The notes under the pieces are model-generated. The model ran no database searches. It was given only the letters and a program-made list of their open reading frames with translations, and was not told the DNA's origin. A program made the position numbers and the translations under genes. 64,000 nucleotides of DNA from Pelagibacteraceae bacterium AG-430-F16. GTDB taxonomy: Bacteria > Pseudomonadota > Alphaproteobacteria > Pelagibacterales > Pelagibacteraceae. Shown here piece by piece: positions 31,724 through 40,522 of this stretch (position 1 is the first letter of the stretch; each line of letters starts with the position of its first letter). The stretch spans positions 124,001 through 188,000 of the forward strand of contig QCOG01000001.1 of assembly GCA_003213015.1 (NCBI GenBank). The letters run 5' to 3'.

Positions 31724-34383
31724 TGAGCAATTTAGTTTTTAATTTTAAATCAAAAAAAATAAAAAATATAAAGAATCCAAAGTTTATTTTAGGTGGAAAA
31801 GGAGCAAATCTTGCTCAAATGGGGAAACTTGGTTTACCCGTGCCTCCCGGGTTTACAATATCAACAGGGGCTTGTGAAATATTTTATAAAAATAATAAAA
31901 AACTTAATTCAAAACTTATTAAATCTATTAAGCAAAAATTAAAACAAATTGAAAAAGAATGTGGAAAAAAATTTGGTGATTTAGATAATCCATTACTGGT
32001 ATCAGTAAGGTCAGGCGCAAGAGTTTCAATGCCTGGGATGATGGATACAATTTTAAATTTAGGTTTAAATGATGAAACTGTCAAAGCTCTTGCAAAAAAA
32101 ACATCTAATATGAGATTTGCAAAAGACAGCTATAGAAGATTTATTCAAATGTATTCTAATGTGGTGCTCGGAGTAGAAAGCTATAACTTTGAGGAATTGA
32201 TTGAAAATTATAAGTTAACAAAAGGTGTTTTGTTAGATACTGATCTAGATGAAAATGACTGGGATGGCCTTATCAAAGACTTTAAAAACGTGGTTAAAGA
32301 AAAAACTAAAAAACAATTCCCACAAGATGTTTATGAACAATTGTTTGGAGCTATTTCTGCAGTTTTTTTATCATGGGAAAGTAACAGAGCAAAAGTTTAT
32401 AGAAAATTAAACCAAATACCTTCCGTATGGGGAACAGCCGTAAACGTTCAATCAATGGTTTTTGGAAATATGGGTAATGATTGCGCAACAGGTGTTGTTT
32501 TTACAAGAAACCCATCAAATGGAAAAAATGAAATTTATGGAGAGTATCTTATTAATGCTCAAGGGGAGGATGTTGTAGCTGGCACAAGAACACCAAATTA
32601 CATAACAAAAAAAGCCAACAAAGATTCAAATTCAAACGGTAAATCAATGGAAGAGGCAATGCCAAAAGTTTATGTTCAACTAAAAAAAATTTTAAAGCTT
32701 TTAGAAAAATTTTATAAGGATATGCAAGATGTGGAGTTCACAGTCGAAAATTCTAAACTTTGGATGCTTCAAACAAGATCTGGAAAGAGGACTGCAAAAT
32801 CTGCTGTTAAAATTGCTGTAGATATGGTTAAAGAAAAACTGATAACAAAAAAAGAGGCAGTTTTAAGAGTCGACCCTAACACTTTAGATACACTTCTCCA
32901 TCCAACATTAGACGAAACTAAAGAAGTAAAAACTATTGCAAAAGGTTTGCCTGCATCTCCAGGTGCAACAAGTGGAAAGGTTGTTTTTTCATCAGATGAA
33001 GCAGAAAGATTAAATGGGATGATGCAAGACACAATACTTGTTAGAGTAGAAACTTCACCAGAGGATATCCATGGCATGCATGCTGCAAAAGGTATTCTAA
33101 CTGCTCGTGGAGGAATGACTAGTCATGCTGCTGTTGTTGCAAGAGGTATGGGAAGACCATGTGTATCTGGTTCAAGTGAAATTGATATTAATTACGAACA
33201 AAAAATATTTAAAACTTCGTCAAATGTGGAAGTAAAAGAGGGAGATGTAATTACAATTGACGGATCTACAGGTAGGGTAATCTTAGATAAAGTTCCAACT
33301 TTAAAGCCAGAGATCTCAGGTGATTTTTCAAAGTTAATGAGTTGGGCTGATAGTTACAGAAAATTAAAAGTAAGAACAAACTCTGAGACCCCTCTTGATA
33401 CAAAAACAGCAAGAGAATTTGGAGCTGAGGGGATTGGTCTTTGTAGAACTGAGCATATGTTTTTTGACGAAGACAGAATTTTGTCTGTAAGAGAAATGAT
33501 TTTATCAAAAACTATAGAAGATAGAAATAAGGCTTTAGCAAAATTATTACCGCATCAAAAAAATGACTTTATACAAATTTTTAAAATAATGAGCGGTCTT
33601 CCAGTAACAGTGAGATTACTTGATCCACCTTTACATGAATTTTTACCCAAAAATGATAAAGAAATTAATGACCTAAGCTCGGCAACAGGTTTAAACACTA
33701 ACGAAATAAAATCAAGAACAGAGGAATTGCATGAACATAATCCAATGCTGGGACACAGAGGATGTAGATTGGGCATTTCTTTTCCAGAAATTTATGAAAT
33801 GCAATGTAGAGCAATTTTTGAAGCTTTGGTTGAATGTAAAAAGAAGAAACTCAAATCTACGATGCCGGAAATAATGATACCACTTGTATCAACAGAAGCA
33901 GAAATAAAAATAATGAAAGACCTAGTTATAAGAGTTGCTAAAAAAGTTCAAGATGAAAATAATACTAAAATAAGTTTCTTGGTAGGAACCATGATTGAAC
34001 TTCCAAGAGCGGCTATTAAAGCAAAGGATATTGCTAAACATGCAGAATTTTTCAGTTTTGGAACAAATGACTTAACTCAAACAACTTTTGGCATTAGTAG
34101 AGACGACAGTGGAAAATTTTTAAATGATTATATTGAAAATAAGATATTCGATATCGATCCCTTTGTTTCTATAGATGAAGGTGTCGGAGATTTAATCGAA
34201 ATAGCTACGTTAAAAGGTAGAAAACAAAATAAAAAAATTAAACTTGGAATTTGCGGAGAACACGGTGGAGATCCTAAAAGTATAAATTTTTGTTCGAAAA
34301 CAGGATTGAATTATGTCTCTTGTTCACCTTACAGAGTTCCTGTTGCACGTCTAGCCGCTGCTCAAGCTGAACTTAAAAAATAA
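31723..34383 (+). CDS. ppdK: Pyruvate, phosphate dikinase
   Basis: PpdK interconverts pyruvate, ATP and Pi with PEP, AMP and PPi, so it can serve gluconeogenesis or PPi-linked glycolysis. The 886-residue protein has the nucleotide-grasp domain (GGKGANLAQMGKLGLPVPPGFTIS), the phospho-histidine swivel loop GGMTSHAAVVARGMGRPCVSG, and the C-terminal PEP/pyruvate barrel with FSFGTNDLTQTTFGISRDDSG and the catalytic cysteine in GICGEHGGDP. It directly follows glyS, an arrangement seen in alphaproteobacteria. Only 5 bp separate it from the convergent nadC. Confidence 0.97.
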   Translation: MSNLVFNFKSKKIKNIKNPKFILGGKGANLAQMGKLGLPVPPGFTISTGACEIFYKNNKKLNSKLIKSIKQKLKQIEKECGKKFGDLDNPLLVSVRSGARVSMPGMMDTILNLGLNDETVKALAKKTSNMRFAKDSYRRFIQMYSNVVLGVESYNFEELIENYKLTKGVLLDTDLDENDWDGLIKDFKNVVKEKTKKQFPQDVYEQLFGAISAVFLSWESNRAKVYRKLNQIPSVWGTAVNVQSMVFGNMGNDCATGVVFTRNPSNGKNEIYGEYLINAQGEDVVAGTRTPNYITKKANKDSNSNGKSMEEAMPKVYVQLKKILKLLEKFYKDMQDVEFTVENSKLWMLQTRSGKRTAKSAVKIAVDMVKEKLITKKEAVLRVDPNTLDTLLHPTLDETKEVKTIAKGLPASPGATSGKVVFSSDEAERLNGMMQDTILVRVETSPEDIHGMHAAKGILTARGGMTSHAAVVARGMGRPCVSGSSEIDINYEQKIFKTSSNVEVKEGDVITIDGSTGRVILDKVPTLKPEISGDFSKLMSWADSYRKLKVRTNSETPLDTKTAREFGAEGIGLCRTEHMFFDEDRILSVREMILSKTIEDRNKALAKLLPHQKNDFIQIFKIMSGLPVTVRLLDPPLHEFLPKNDKEINDLSSATGLNTNEIKSRTEELHEHNPMLGHRGCRLGISFPEIYEMQCRAIFEALVECKKKKLKSTMPEIMIPLVSTEAEIKIMKDLVIRVAKKVQDENNTKISFLVGTMIELPRAAIKAKDIAKHAEFFSFGTNDLTQTTFGISRDDSGKFLNDYIENKIFDIDPFVSIDEGVGDLIEIATLKGRKQNKKIKLGICGEHGGDPKSINFCSKTGLNYVSCSPYRVPVARLAAAQAELKK

Positions 34384-34388
34384 AAAAT

Positions 34389-35222
34389 TTAAATTTCCAG
34401 TTTGAAATCCATAGATGGAGCGCTGTGCGTGATACTACCAACTGAAATTCTATCAACACCTGTTCTCGAAACAGACTTAATATTTTTAAGAGTTATATTT
34501 CCAGATGCCTCAGTTTCATAATATTTTTTTGCAAGTTTTACACACTCTTTAAGACTCTTTGTATTCATATTATCAAAAAGAATTGTGTTGAATTTTAACC
34601 CCAAAATTAATTTAAGCTGTTTTAAATTGTCAACTTCTACTGTAATTTTTTTTCCCTTTTTATTTTTAATTGCCATTTGAACTAAAAGTTTCAGGTCTGA
34701 ACTTGCAACATGATTATCTTTAATTAAAAACTCATCACTAAGATTGAATCTATGATTAGTACCACCACCCAATTTAACTGCATACTTTTGTATTACTCTT
34801 AAGTTTGGAATTGTTTTACGAGTACAGCAAATCTTATTTTTGCCTTTAGTAAGTTTAACAAATTTATTAGTGTAACTAGCTATACCTGATATATGAGAAA
34901 GAAAATTGAGTGCCACTCTTTCACAAATTAAAATATTTTTTGAATCACCTTTTATTATAGCAACTATCTGGCCGTTTTTAATTTTAGAACCATCTTTTTT
35001 TTTAATATGAAATTGGATCTTCTTATCGAAAACTTTGAATGTGCTTTTAGCAAATTCAATTCCACCAATTATTCCATTTTGATTTGCGATTATTTTAAAT
35101 GTCTTAATACTACTTTTCTTTATAAGATTTGATGTGATATCTCCACTGGGATATAAATCCTCATTCAATGCGACCTTAACGGAATTATTTATGAAACTTT
35201 TACTTAAAATTATCTTGGACAC
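34389..35222 (-). CDS. nadC: Nicotinate-nucleotide pyrophosphorylase (quinolinate PRTase)
   Basis: NadC converts quinolinate and PRPP to nicotinate mononucleotide in de novo NAD synthesis. Family motifs: ALNEDLYPSGDITSNLI, CERVALNFLSHISGIASYTNKFV, CTRKTIPNLRVIQKYAVKLGGGTNHRFNLSDEFLIKDNH, EVDNLKQL, and the terminal VDRISVGSITHSAPSMDFKLEI. Length 277 is normal. It lies 5 bp downstream of nadA on the same strand. A gene for L-aspartate oxidase (nadB), often found between or beside these two, is not in the window. Confidence 0.96.
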   Translation of the reverse strand: MSKIILSKSFINNSVKVALNEDLYPSGDITSNLIKKSSIKTFKIIANQNGIIGGIEFAKSTFKVFDKKIQFHIKKKDGSKIKNGQIVAIIKGDSKNILICERVALNFLSHISGIASYTNKFVKLTKGKNKICCTRKTIPNLRVIQKYAVKLGGGTNHRFNLSDEFLIKDNHVASSDLKLLVQMAIKNKKGKKITVEVDNLKQLKLILGLKFNTILFDNMNTKSLKECVKLAKKYYETEASGNITLKNIKSVSRTGVDRISVGSITHSAPSMDFKLEI

Positions 35223-35227
35223 AGATA

Positions 35228-36217
35228 TTATCTGCCTATTTCAGCCATTCTCTCTACAGACTTTCTAGCTTTCTCAATTGTTTCATCTGACATTAAAACT
35301 TCATTTGTCTCATTTTTTAAACAATCTAAAATTTTAGGAAGTGTAATTCTTTTCATGTGGGGACAGAAGTTACATGGTCTTATAAACTTTACATTTGGAT
35401 TATCTACTTGGACATTGTCGCTCATGGAACACTCTGTTACCATCATGACTTTTTCTGGTTGATTGTCTTTTACATATTTTATCATACCACTTGTTGATCC
35501 TGTAAAATCACTTGCATTTATAACATCTGGTGGACACTCAGGATGAGCAATAACTTTTATTCCAGGATTATTTTTTCTTATTTCGTTTATCTCTGCATCG
35601 TTAAACTTTTCATGCACTTCACACGTTCCTTTCCATGAAATAATTTCAACATCAGTTTGTGAGGCAACATATTTAGCAAGATAATCATCTGGTAAGAAAA
35701 TTACTTTTTTGACACCCAATGAATTTACAATTTTAACTGCATTTGCAGAAGTACAACAAACATCAGTTTCTGCCTTTACGTCGGCTGAAGTATTTACGTA
35801 TGAAACGACTGGAACACCTGGATTTTGTTTTTTAAGGTTTCTTACATCTTCGCCTGTTATCGATGATGATAAAGAACAACCTGCTCTCATATCCGGCAAC
35901 AATACTTTTTTATTAGGGCTCATAAGTTTTGCAGTTTCAGCCATAAAATGTACCCCACACATTACAATTATATCAGCTTTGGTTTTTGCAGCCTCAACAG
36001 CTAAAGCAAGAGAGTCTGCAGAAAAATCTGATATCCCATGATATATTTCTGGTGTCTGATAATTGTGAGCAAGAATAACAGCGTTTTTCTTTTTTTTAAG
36101 TTTGTTTATTTCATAAATATAAGGAGCGTGTGTGGACCATTCGATTTCAGGAATGGTCTTAGATATTTTTTGATAAATTGGCTGAGTGGCTTTTTTTATT
36201 TCAGAAGTAAATTCCAT
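35228..36217 (-). CDS. nadA: Quinolinate synthase NadA
   Basis: NadA condenses iminoaspartate and dihydroxyacetone phosphate into quinolinate using a 4Fe-4S cluster. Signatures: AVILAHNYQTPEIYHGISDFSADSLALAVEAAKTKADIIVMCGVHFMAETAKLMSPNKKVLLPDMRAGCSL, VSYVNTSADVKAETDVCCTSANAVKIV, IAHPECPPDVINASDFTGST and the C-terminal CNFCPHMKRITL. Cluster-ligand cysteines are visible in MRAGCSL, HPECP and CNFCP contexts. It is the first gene of a nadA-nadC pair. Confidence 0.97.
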   Translation of the reverse strand: MEFTSEIKKATQPIYQKISKTIPEIEWSTHAPYIYEINKLKKKKNAVILAHNYQTPEIYHGISDFSADSLALAVEAAKTKADIIVMCGVHFMAETAKLMSPNKKVLLPDMRAGCSLSSSITGEDVRNLKKQNPGVPVVSYVNTSADVKAETDVCCTSANAVKIVNSLGVKKVIFLPDDYLAKYVASQTDVEIISWKGTCEVHEKFNDAEINEIRKNNPGIKVIAHPECPPDVINASDFTGSTSGMIKYVKDNQPEKVMMVTECSMSDNVQVDNPNVKFIRPCNFCPHMKRITLPKILDCLKNETNEVLMSDETIEKARKSVERMAEIGR

Positions 36218-36234
36218 AAGTCAAATGTATCAAC

Positions 36235-36263
36235 TTGAAAGATAATTGTCATTCAATTAATGT
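36235..36263 (+). promoter_or_regulatory. Probable sigma-70 promoter of tRNA-Leu
   Basis: TTGAAA (36235-36240) and TAATGT (36258-36263) are separated by exactly 17 bp. The expected start point falls a few bases before the tRNA. The spacing and position relative to a stable-RNA gene make this one of the better promoter calls here. Confidence 0.55.
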
Positions 36264-36273
36264 GACGCACAAG

Positions 36274-36359
36274 GCGGCCATGCTGAAATTGGTAGACAGG
36301 CACGGTTGAGGGCCGTGTGGACCTAGTCCATGAGAGTTCAAATCTCTCTGGCCGCACCA
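36274..36359 (+). tRNA. tRNA-Leu (anticodon GAG)
   Basis: This is an 86-base class II tRNA. The acceptor GCGGCCA pairs with TGGCCGC, the D arm carries the AATTGGTAGAC loop, and the anticodon stem CACGG/CCGTG holds loop TTGAGGG with anticodon GAG. A long variable arm (GGACCTAGTCC) and the T arm GAGAGTTCAAATCTCTC follow. CCA is encoded. GAG reads CUC/CUU leucine codons. The final A abuts the stop of the cupin gene on the other strand. Confidence 0.96.
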
Positions 36360-36716
36360 TTAGATAGCTTTGTTTTTTTTTCTTAAAAACACTAATAACA
36401 AACATCCTCTTTTAGTATAAGAGGAGTGTTTTGACCCTGGCTTATACAAAATAAAATCACCTTTATTAAAAGTTGTATTATCTTCATCTATCAACTCTCC
36501 ATCCAAAACATAAAATTCCTCATAGTTTCGATGTTTGTGTTTTAGACTTTTAGTTCCAGGAGCCATCTTTAATATGTAACTTCCTACACCAGTATTTTGA
36601 TTATAAGATATTTTATACCAACTCATACCTAAAATTGGTTTTCCATAACTGTTAAATGGTGAAAATTTTAATTTTGATGGATTTATTATCTTCCTATTTT
36701 TCACTAATTTAACCAA
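36360..36716 (-). CDS. Small cupin-domain protein
   Basis: This is a 118-residue single-domain cupin. Cupin motif 1 is recognisable as LKHKHRNYEEFYVLDGELID (two His and Glu as likely metal ligands), and motif 2 follows as FNKGDFILYKPGSKHSSYT (His). Such proteins bind metals or small ligands; the specific role is unknown. The gene overlaps the end of ygfZ by 13 bp and ends directly against tRNA-Leu. Confidence 0.8.
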   Translation of the reverse strand: MVKLVKNRKIINPSKLKFSPFNSYGKPILGMSWYKISYNQNTGVGSYILKMAPGTKSLKHKHRNYEEFYVLDGELIDEDNTTFNKGDFILYKPGSKHSSYTKRGCLLLVFLRKKNKAI

Positions 36717-37591
36717 CTAGGTTTTAATATTTCGATATTTGCTTCTCCACACTTAAATTCTTTATTATATTCAAACTCCTTATCTTTAAATTTGATTAGG
36801 GCAAAACTAAATTTATTTGCTATCAAAACTTTACCAATTTCTACATTATTAGATATAATTGGGTCATTATTATTTATTGAGCCTTTTTTTACTTGAAGCG
36901 GCAATAATCTTTTATTTAATTTATTTTTATTTTTAATACGTGAAGTATTTTCTTGGCCAACATAGCAGCCTTTCCTAAAGTCAATTGCATTAAGTTCCAC
37001 AAAATTACACTCTATTCCAAATAATTTTTCTTGTAACTGGTCCATGTTACTTTGGGGTATACCTAGTTCAAAACTTAATTTGTAATATTCATCTATTTTA
37101 GAAGATTTAAGTTTCATCTTTTTTAGGGACATGTACAGTTTTTCAAGATTAGCAATAATTCTACCCCCTAGTTTTTTATTTCTTGGATCAAGAAGAATAT
37201 GATCCTCATTATATTTAATAGTATACCCCAACTCATCTTTTGTACCTTCTATAGATAAGAATTTTTCAGGATTAAAAGCAGCTACTACAAACTCGTTACT
37301 AAGATTTAAAATTTCAACCTTTGATTTTAGTTTATACATAACTAATTTTTTATATAACTGATCAATTATCCTCTTTTCACAATCTAAGAAGTAGCCGTTT
37401 TTGTGCTTGACTACTATGAAATCAAATAAAAACTTTCCTTGAGGTGAAAGCAAAGAGGCAAAGCAACTTTTACTTTCATTTACTTTTTCAATGTTATTTG
37501 AGATAAGATTTTGTAAAAATATTTCAGAGTCTGGCCCATTAATATACAAAATACCTCTATCTTCTAAAATATAAACTTTTTCTGTATTCAT
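36704..37591 (-). CDS. ygfZ: YgfZ/GcvT-domain folate-binding protein
   Basis: YgfZ is a folate-dependent factor that helps maintain certain iron-sulphur enzymes such as MiaB. The hallmark motif KGCYVGQE appears as FRKGCYVGQENTSRIKNKNK (the essential Cys included). The N-terminus (LEDRGILYINGPDSEIFLQNLISNNIE) and CFASLLSPQGKFLFDFIVV match the GcvT-like fold. Length 295 is normal. It is divergent from the dihydroorotase-family gene across about 42 bp, a neighbourhood also seen in other alphaproteobacteria. Confidence 0.9.
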   Translation of the reverse strand: MNTEKVYILEDRGILYINGPDSEIFLQNLISNNIEKVNESKSCFASLLSPQGKFLFDFIVVKHKNGYFLDCEKRIIDQLYKKLVMYKLKSKVEILNLSNEFVVAAFNPEKFLSIEGTKDELGYTIKYNEDHILLDPRNKKLGGRIIANLEKLYMSLKKMKLKSSKIDEYYKLSFELGIPQSNMDQLQEKLFGIECNFVELNAIDFRKGCYVGQENTSRIKNKNKLNKRLLPLQVKKGSINNNDPIISNNVEIGKVLIANKFSFALIKFKDKEFEYNKEFKCGEANIEILKPSWLN

Positions 37592-37633
37592 AATTGATTA
37601 ATATATAAATATAATATAACTACTCTTAAAACA

Positions 37634-38938
37634 ATGTTTGATCTAATCATTAAAAACGGTGAATGTTATATTAACGGCAATCTTGAGAAAAAAGATATCG
37701 GAATATCTAATAACAAAATTACTGAGGTTGGCGATTTAAAAGATAAATCAAAAGAAACATTTGATGCAAAAGGATTAACTGTTTTGCCAGGTTGTATTGA
37801 TACTCAAGTTCATTTTAGAGAGCCAGGATCCACTGATGCTGAAGATTTGAACTCGGGAAGTAAAGCAGCAGTAATGGGAGGAATAACTTCTGTATTTGAG
37901 ATGCCAAACACTAACCCACCAACAACAAATTTTGAAGAGTTTGATAAGAAAATTCAATTAGGAAAAGGAATGTTTTGTAATCATGCATTTTATTTTGGTG
38001 CAACTGCTGAAAATTATTCAACGCTAGAAAAATTAAAAGGTCTAAAAGGGTGTTGTGGGATTAAACTTTTTGCAGGTTCATCTACTGGAAATCTATTAGT
38101 TGATAAAGAAAATGATATAGAAAAAGTTTTTGAACATGCCTCAAAAGTAGTCGCGGTACACTCTGAAGATGAAGAAATTCTAAAAATTAGAAAAAAGTTA
38201 ATAGAAGCAGGAAATGTATTAAGTCACCCTATTTGGAGGAATGAAGAGGTTGCAATGTCATCTACTCGAAGAATTGTTAAAATTGCAAAAAGGTTTAACA
38301 AAAAAACACACATACTTCACATAACTACAAAGGATGAGGTTGATTTTCTCTCTCAAAATAAAGGTCTAATTACTTTTGAAATTACACCTCAACATTTAAC
38401 TATTTACTCTCCAGATTGCTATAATAAACTTGGAACTTACGCACAAATGAACCCACCAATTAGAGACAAATCACACTATGATCGTCTTTGGTATGCGGTG
38501 AGAAATAATTATAACGATACTATTGGCTCAGACCATGCTCCCCACTTAAAGACTAACAAAGAAAAAGATTATCCAAACTCACCATCAGGAATGCCGGGAG
38601 TTCAAACCCTTCTACCAGTGATGCTAGACCATGTGAACAATAAGAGATTAAGATTGGAACAGTTAATGAAATTGATATGTGAAAATCCTGTTAAAATATT
38701 TGGAATCAAAAACAAAGGATATTTAAAAAAGGATTATGATGCAGATATAACAATTGTAGATTTAAATAAATCTATAAAAATAAAAAATGAGGATATTCAG
38801 AGTAAATGTGGGTGGTCACCTTTCAATGGTCAAAGTTTTAAAGGATATCCCGTTGCAACAATAATTAATGGAAAAATTAAAATGTTAAATGGAAAAATAT
38901 TAGGGCAACCAGAGGGATTACCATTAGATTTTAATTAA
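37634..38938 (+). CDS. Dihydroorotase-family amidohydrolase (QxH variant)
   Basis: This 434-residue protein matches multifunctional-complex-type dihydroorotases, which close the ring of carbamoyl-aspartate in pyrimidine synthesis. Seen in order: LPGCIDTQVHFREPGSTDAEDL, VFEMPNTNPPTT, GIKLFAGSSTGNLLV (candidate carboxylated Lys), VAVHSEDE, THILHITTKDEV and IGSDHAPH. The first metal-binding His of the usual HxH is Gln58 (QVH). From memory, a subset of alphaproteobacterial homologues share QVHFREPG, so it may be a lineage trait. Whether this is the functional DHOase or a paralogue cannot be settled here. It is convergent with the glycan cassette, with an 8-bp overlap. Confidence 0.88.
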   Translation: MFDLIIKNGECYINGNLEKKDIGISNNKITEVGDLKDKSKETFDAKGLTVLPGCIDTQVHFREPGSTDAEDLNSGSKAAVMGGITSVFEMPNTNPPTTNFEEFDKKIQLGKGMFCNHAFYFGATAENYSTLEKLKGLKGCCGIKLFAGSSTGNLLVDKENDIEKVFEHASKVVAVHSEDEEILKIRKKLIEAGNVLSHPIWRNEEVAMSSTRRIVKIAKRFNKKTHILHITTKDEVDFLSQNKGLITFEITPQHLTIYSPDCYNKLGTYAQMNPPIRDKSHYDRLWYAVRNNYNDTIGSDHAPHLKTNKEKDYPNSPSGMPGVQTLLPVMLDHVNNKRLRLEQLMKLICENPVKIFGIKNKGYLKKDYDADITIVDLNKSIKIKNEDIQSKCGWSPFNGQSFKGYPVATIINGKIKMLNGKILGQPEGLPLDFN

Positions 38939-39734
38939 ACAATTTTTTGCTTAAAATTAAACATTCCTTTTTTAACTCAGATAATTCATTTTTAATCTTA
39001 ATTCTTGACATCAACTTTTTATTGTTAAGGTAGAAATTTTGATTTCTTGAAGATTTATATCTTATGACTTTCATGGGTTTCTTATTATATCTATTTAGCC
39101 AATCAATTATTTCGCTTAAATATATCTTTTTACCTATCGATACATTGTAGATACCTCTTAGATCCTTTCTAATTATCATTTCCAATATTTGACTAAATTT
39201 CTTAATAGACAAGAAATCCTTAAATTTCTTTCCATTATCATAAATAAAACCTTTTTTAGCCTTTTCATAAAACATATCAACAAAAGTACTGTGAAGATTT
39301 TTTTGTTTTTTTTTAAAACCTATTATATTAGATATTCTTAATATTAATAAGTTTGATTTTAACTTTTTTTTTAAAAAATTTTCTGTAATTAGTTTGTTTT
39401 TAGAGTAATTTGATAAAGGTTTTAATTTACTGTTCTCTTTTATATTTTCTTTTGACTTATAAACCTTTCTTGAGCTAAAAAAGATTAATGTATTTTTTTT
39501 TGGATTTAAAAAGTTTGAGATTTGAGAATCATTATCGAAATTTTTGTGATACTTTTTATTGATATAGTTTTTATTTATTGATGTATTAATTATATAATCA
39601 TAATTAATAATTGTTTTTTTTAAATTTCTTATTTCTTTAAAGGATATGAATTTTATTTGAAATTTTTTACTTAAGTATTTATTTAAATAATTTCCTAAAA
39701 AACCCCTTTTACCAATTAATAAAATCCTTTTCAT
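38931..39734 (-). CDS. NAD-dependent epimerase/dehydratase (RmlD-like)
   Basis: This 267-residue short-chain dehydrogenase-fold protein has N-terminal LLIGKRGFLGNYL (a GxxGxxG variant), a serine motif FFSSRKVY and a catalytic YxxxK in LSNYSKNKLITENFL. The overall pattern resembles dTDP-4-dehydrorhamnose reductases and related sugar-nucleotide reductases. It is extremely Lys/Asn/Phe rich, even for this genome. It lies 2 bp from a GT2 gene, forming a three-gene minus-strand surface-glycan cassette. The exact substrate is unknown. Confidence 0.8.
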   Translation of the reverse strand: MKRILLIGKRGFLGNYLNKYLSKKFQIKFISFKEIRNLKKTIINYDYIINTSINKNYINKKYHKNFDNDSQISNFLNPKKNTLIFFSSRKVYKSKENIKENSKLKPLSNYSKNKLITENFLKKKLKSNLLILRISNIIGFKKKQKNLHSTFVDMFYEKAKKGFIYDNGKKFKDFLSIKKFSQILEMIIRKDLRGIYNVSIGKKIYLSEIIDWLNRYNKKPMKVIRYKSSRNQNFYLNNKKLMSRIKIKNELSELKKECLILSKKLFN

Positions 39735-39736
39735 GG

Positions 39737-40522
39737 TTATAAAAACTTACATATTATTTGGGTGAGAAGAAAGTCGAAATTTTTATTAAAATCTAATTCG
39801 TTGTCTTTAGAAAATTTTTGAAAAAATTGATGTGCCTGCATCCTCCTTTTCCACCAATTTTTAGAAAACTTATTAAATCCCGAAGATACATTGGAAACAG
39901 TTTTTCTATAAAAAGTTAAATTTTCATTTATTATTTGAAAATCTTTAAGAATATATTTAGAAAATAAACAAATTCTTAAATCTAACCAAACATCAGTAAA
40001 TTCTTTGTAGGAAACCATATTTAGCAATTCGTTAAAGCATGCTTTTCTTATTGAAACACAACTAGTAGGATGAATATATGGCCAATATGTTTTGAAAATT
40101 CTTTTTTTTGCTTTATCTGAAAAAAAACTGTTATCCTTAACTATTAACGGATAATCAAAAACTATTTTTGCTTTTTTATTATTCTCAAAAAAATTAACTA
40201 TTTTTTCAATTTTTTCTTTATCAAAATAATCGTCACTGTCTAACAAAAAAATTAACTCTCCTTTGCTAATTTTAATTGCCTCTTTAAAAGCGTTTAATTG
40301 GTTTAATGAACCGAATTTTGTTTGAATTTTATTTTCAATAATCTTAACATTTTTGAATTTTTTAATAACATCCAGCGAGTTATCTGATGAATTATCATCA
40401 AAAAAAATTATCTCCAAATTTTTATAGGTTTGTGAATTTAGAGATTCAATACATTGTTTTATATATTGCGAATTGTTATAGTTAGCTATCAATATGGATG
40501 CTAATATATTTTTTTGAACCAT
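39737..40522 (-). CDS. Family 2 glycosyltransferase
   Basis: A 261-residue GT-A fold enzyme: ASILIANYNNSQYIKQCIESLNSQTYKNLEIIFFDDNSSDNSLDVIKKF is the canonical GT2 N-terminus and ELIFLLDSDDYFDKEKI carries the metal-binding DxD-like motif. No membrane helices are evident, so it probably acts at the cytoplasmic face. It overlaps the upstream epimerase gene by 22 bp. Probable role: adding a sugar to an envelope polysaccharide; donor and acceptor unknown. Confidence 0.88.
   Translation of the reverse strand: MVQKNILASILIANYNNSQYIKQCIESLNSQTYKNLEIIFFDDNSSDNSLDVIKKFKNVKIIENKIQTKFGSLNQLNAFKEAIKISKGELIFLLDSDDYFDKEKIEKIVNFFENNKKAKIVFDYPLIVKDNSFFSDKAKKRIFKTYWPYIHPTSCVSIRKACFNELLNMVSYKEFTDVWLDLRICLFSKYILKDFQIINENLTFYRKTVSNVSSGFNKFSKNWWKRRMQAHQFFQKFSKDNELDFNKNFDFLLTQIICKFL

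Noticed and set aside
35709-36041. 110-residue plus-strand ORF inside nadA
   Set aside because: Antisense shadow of a highly conserved gene; composition is unlike neighbouring real proteins.
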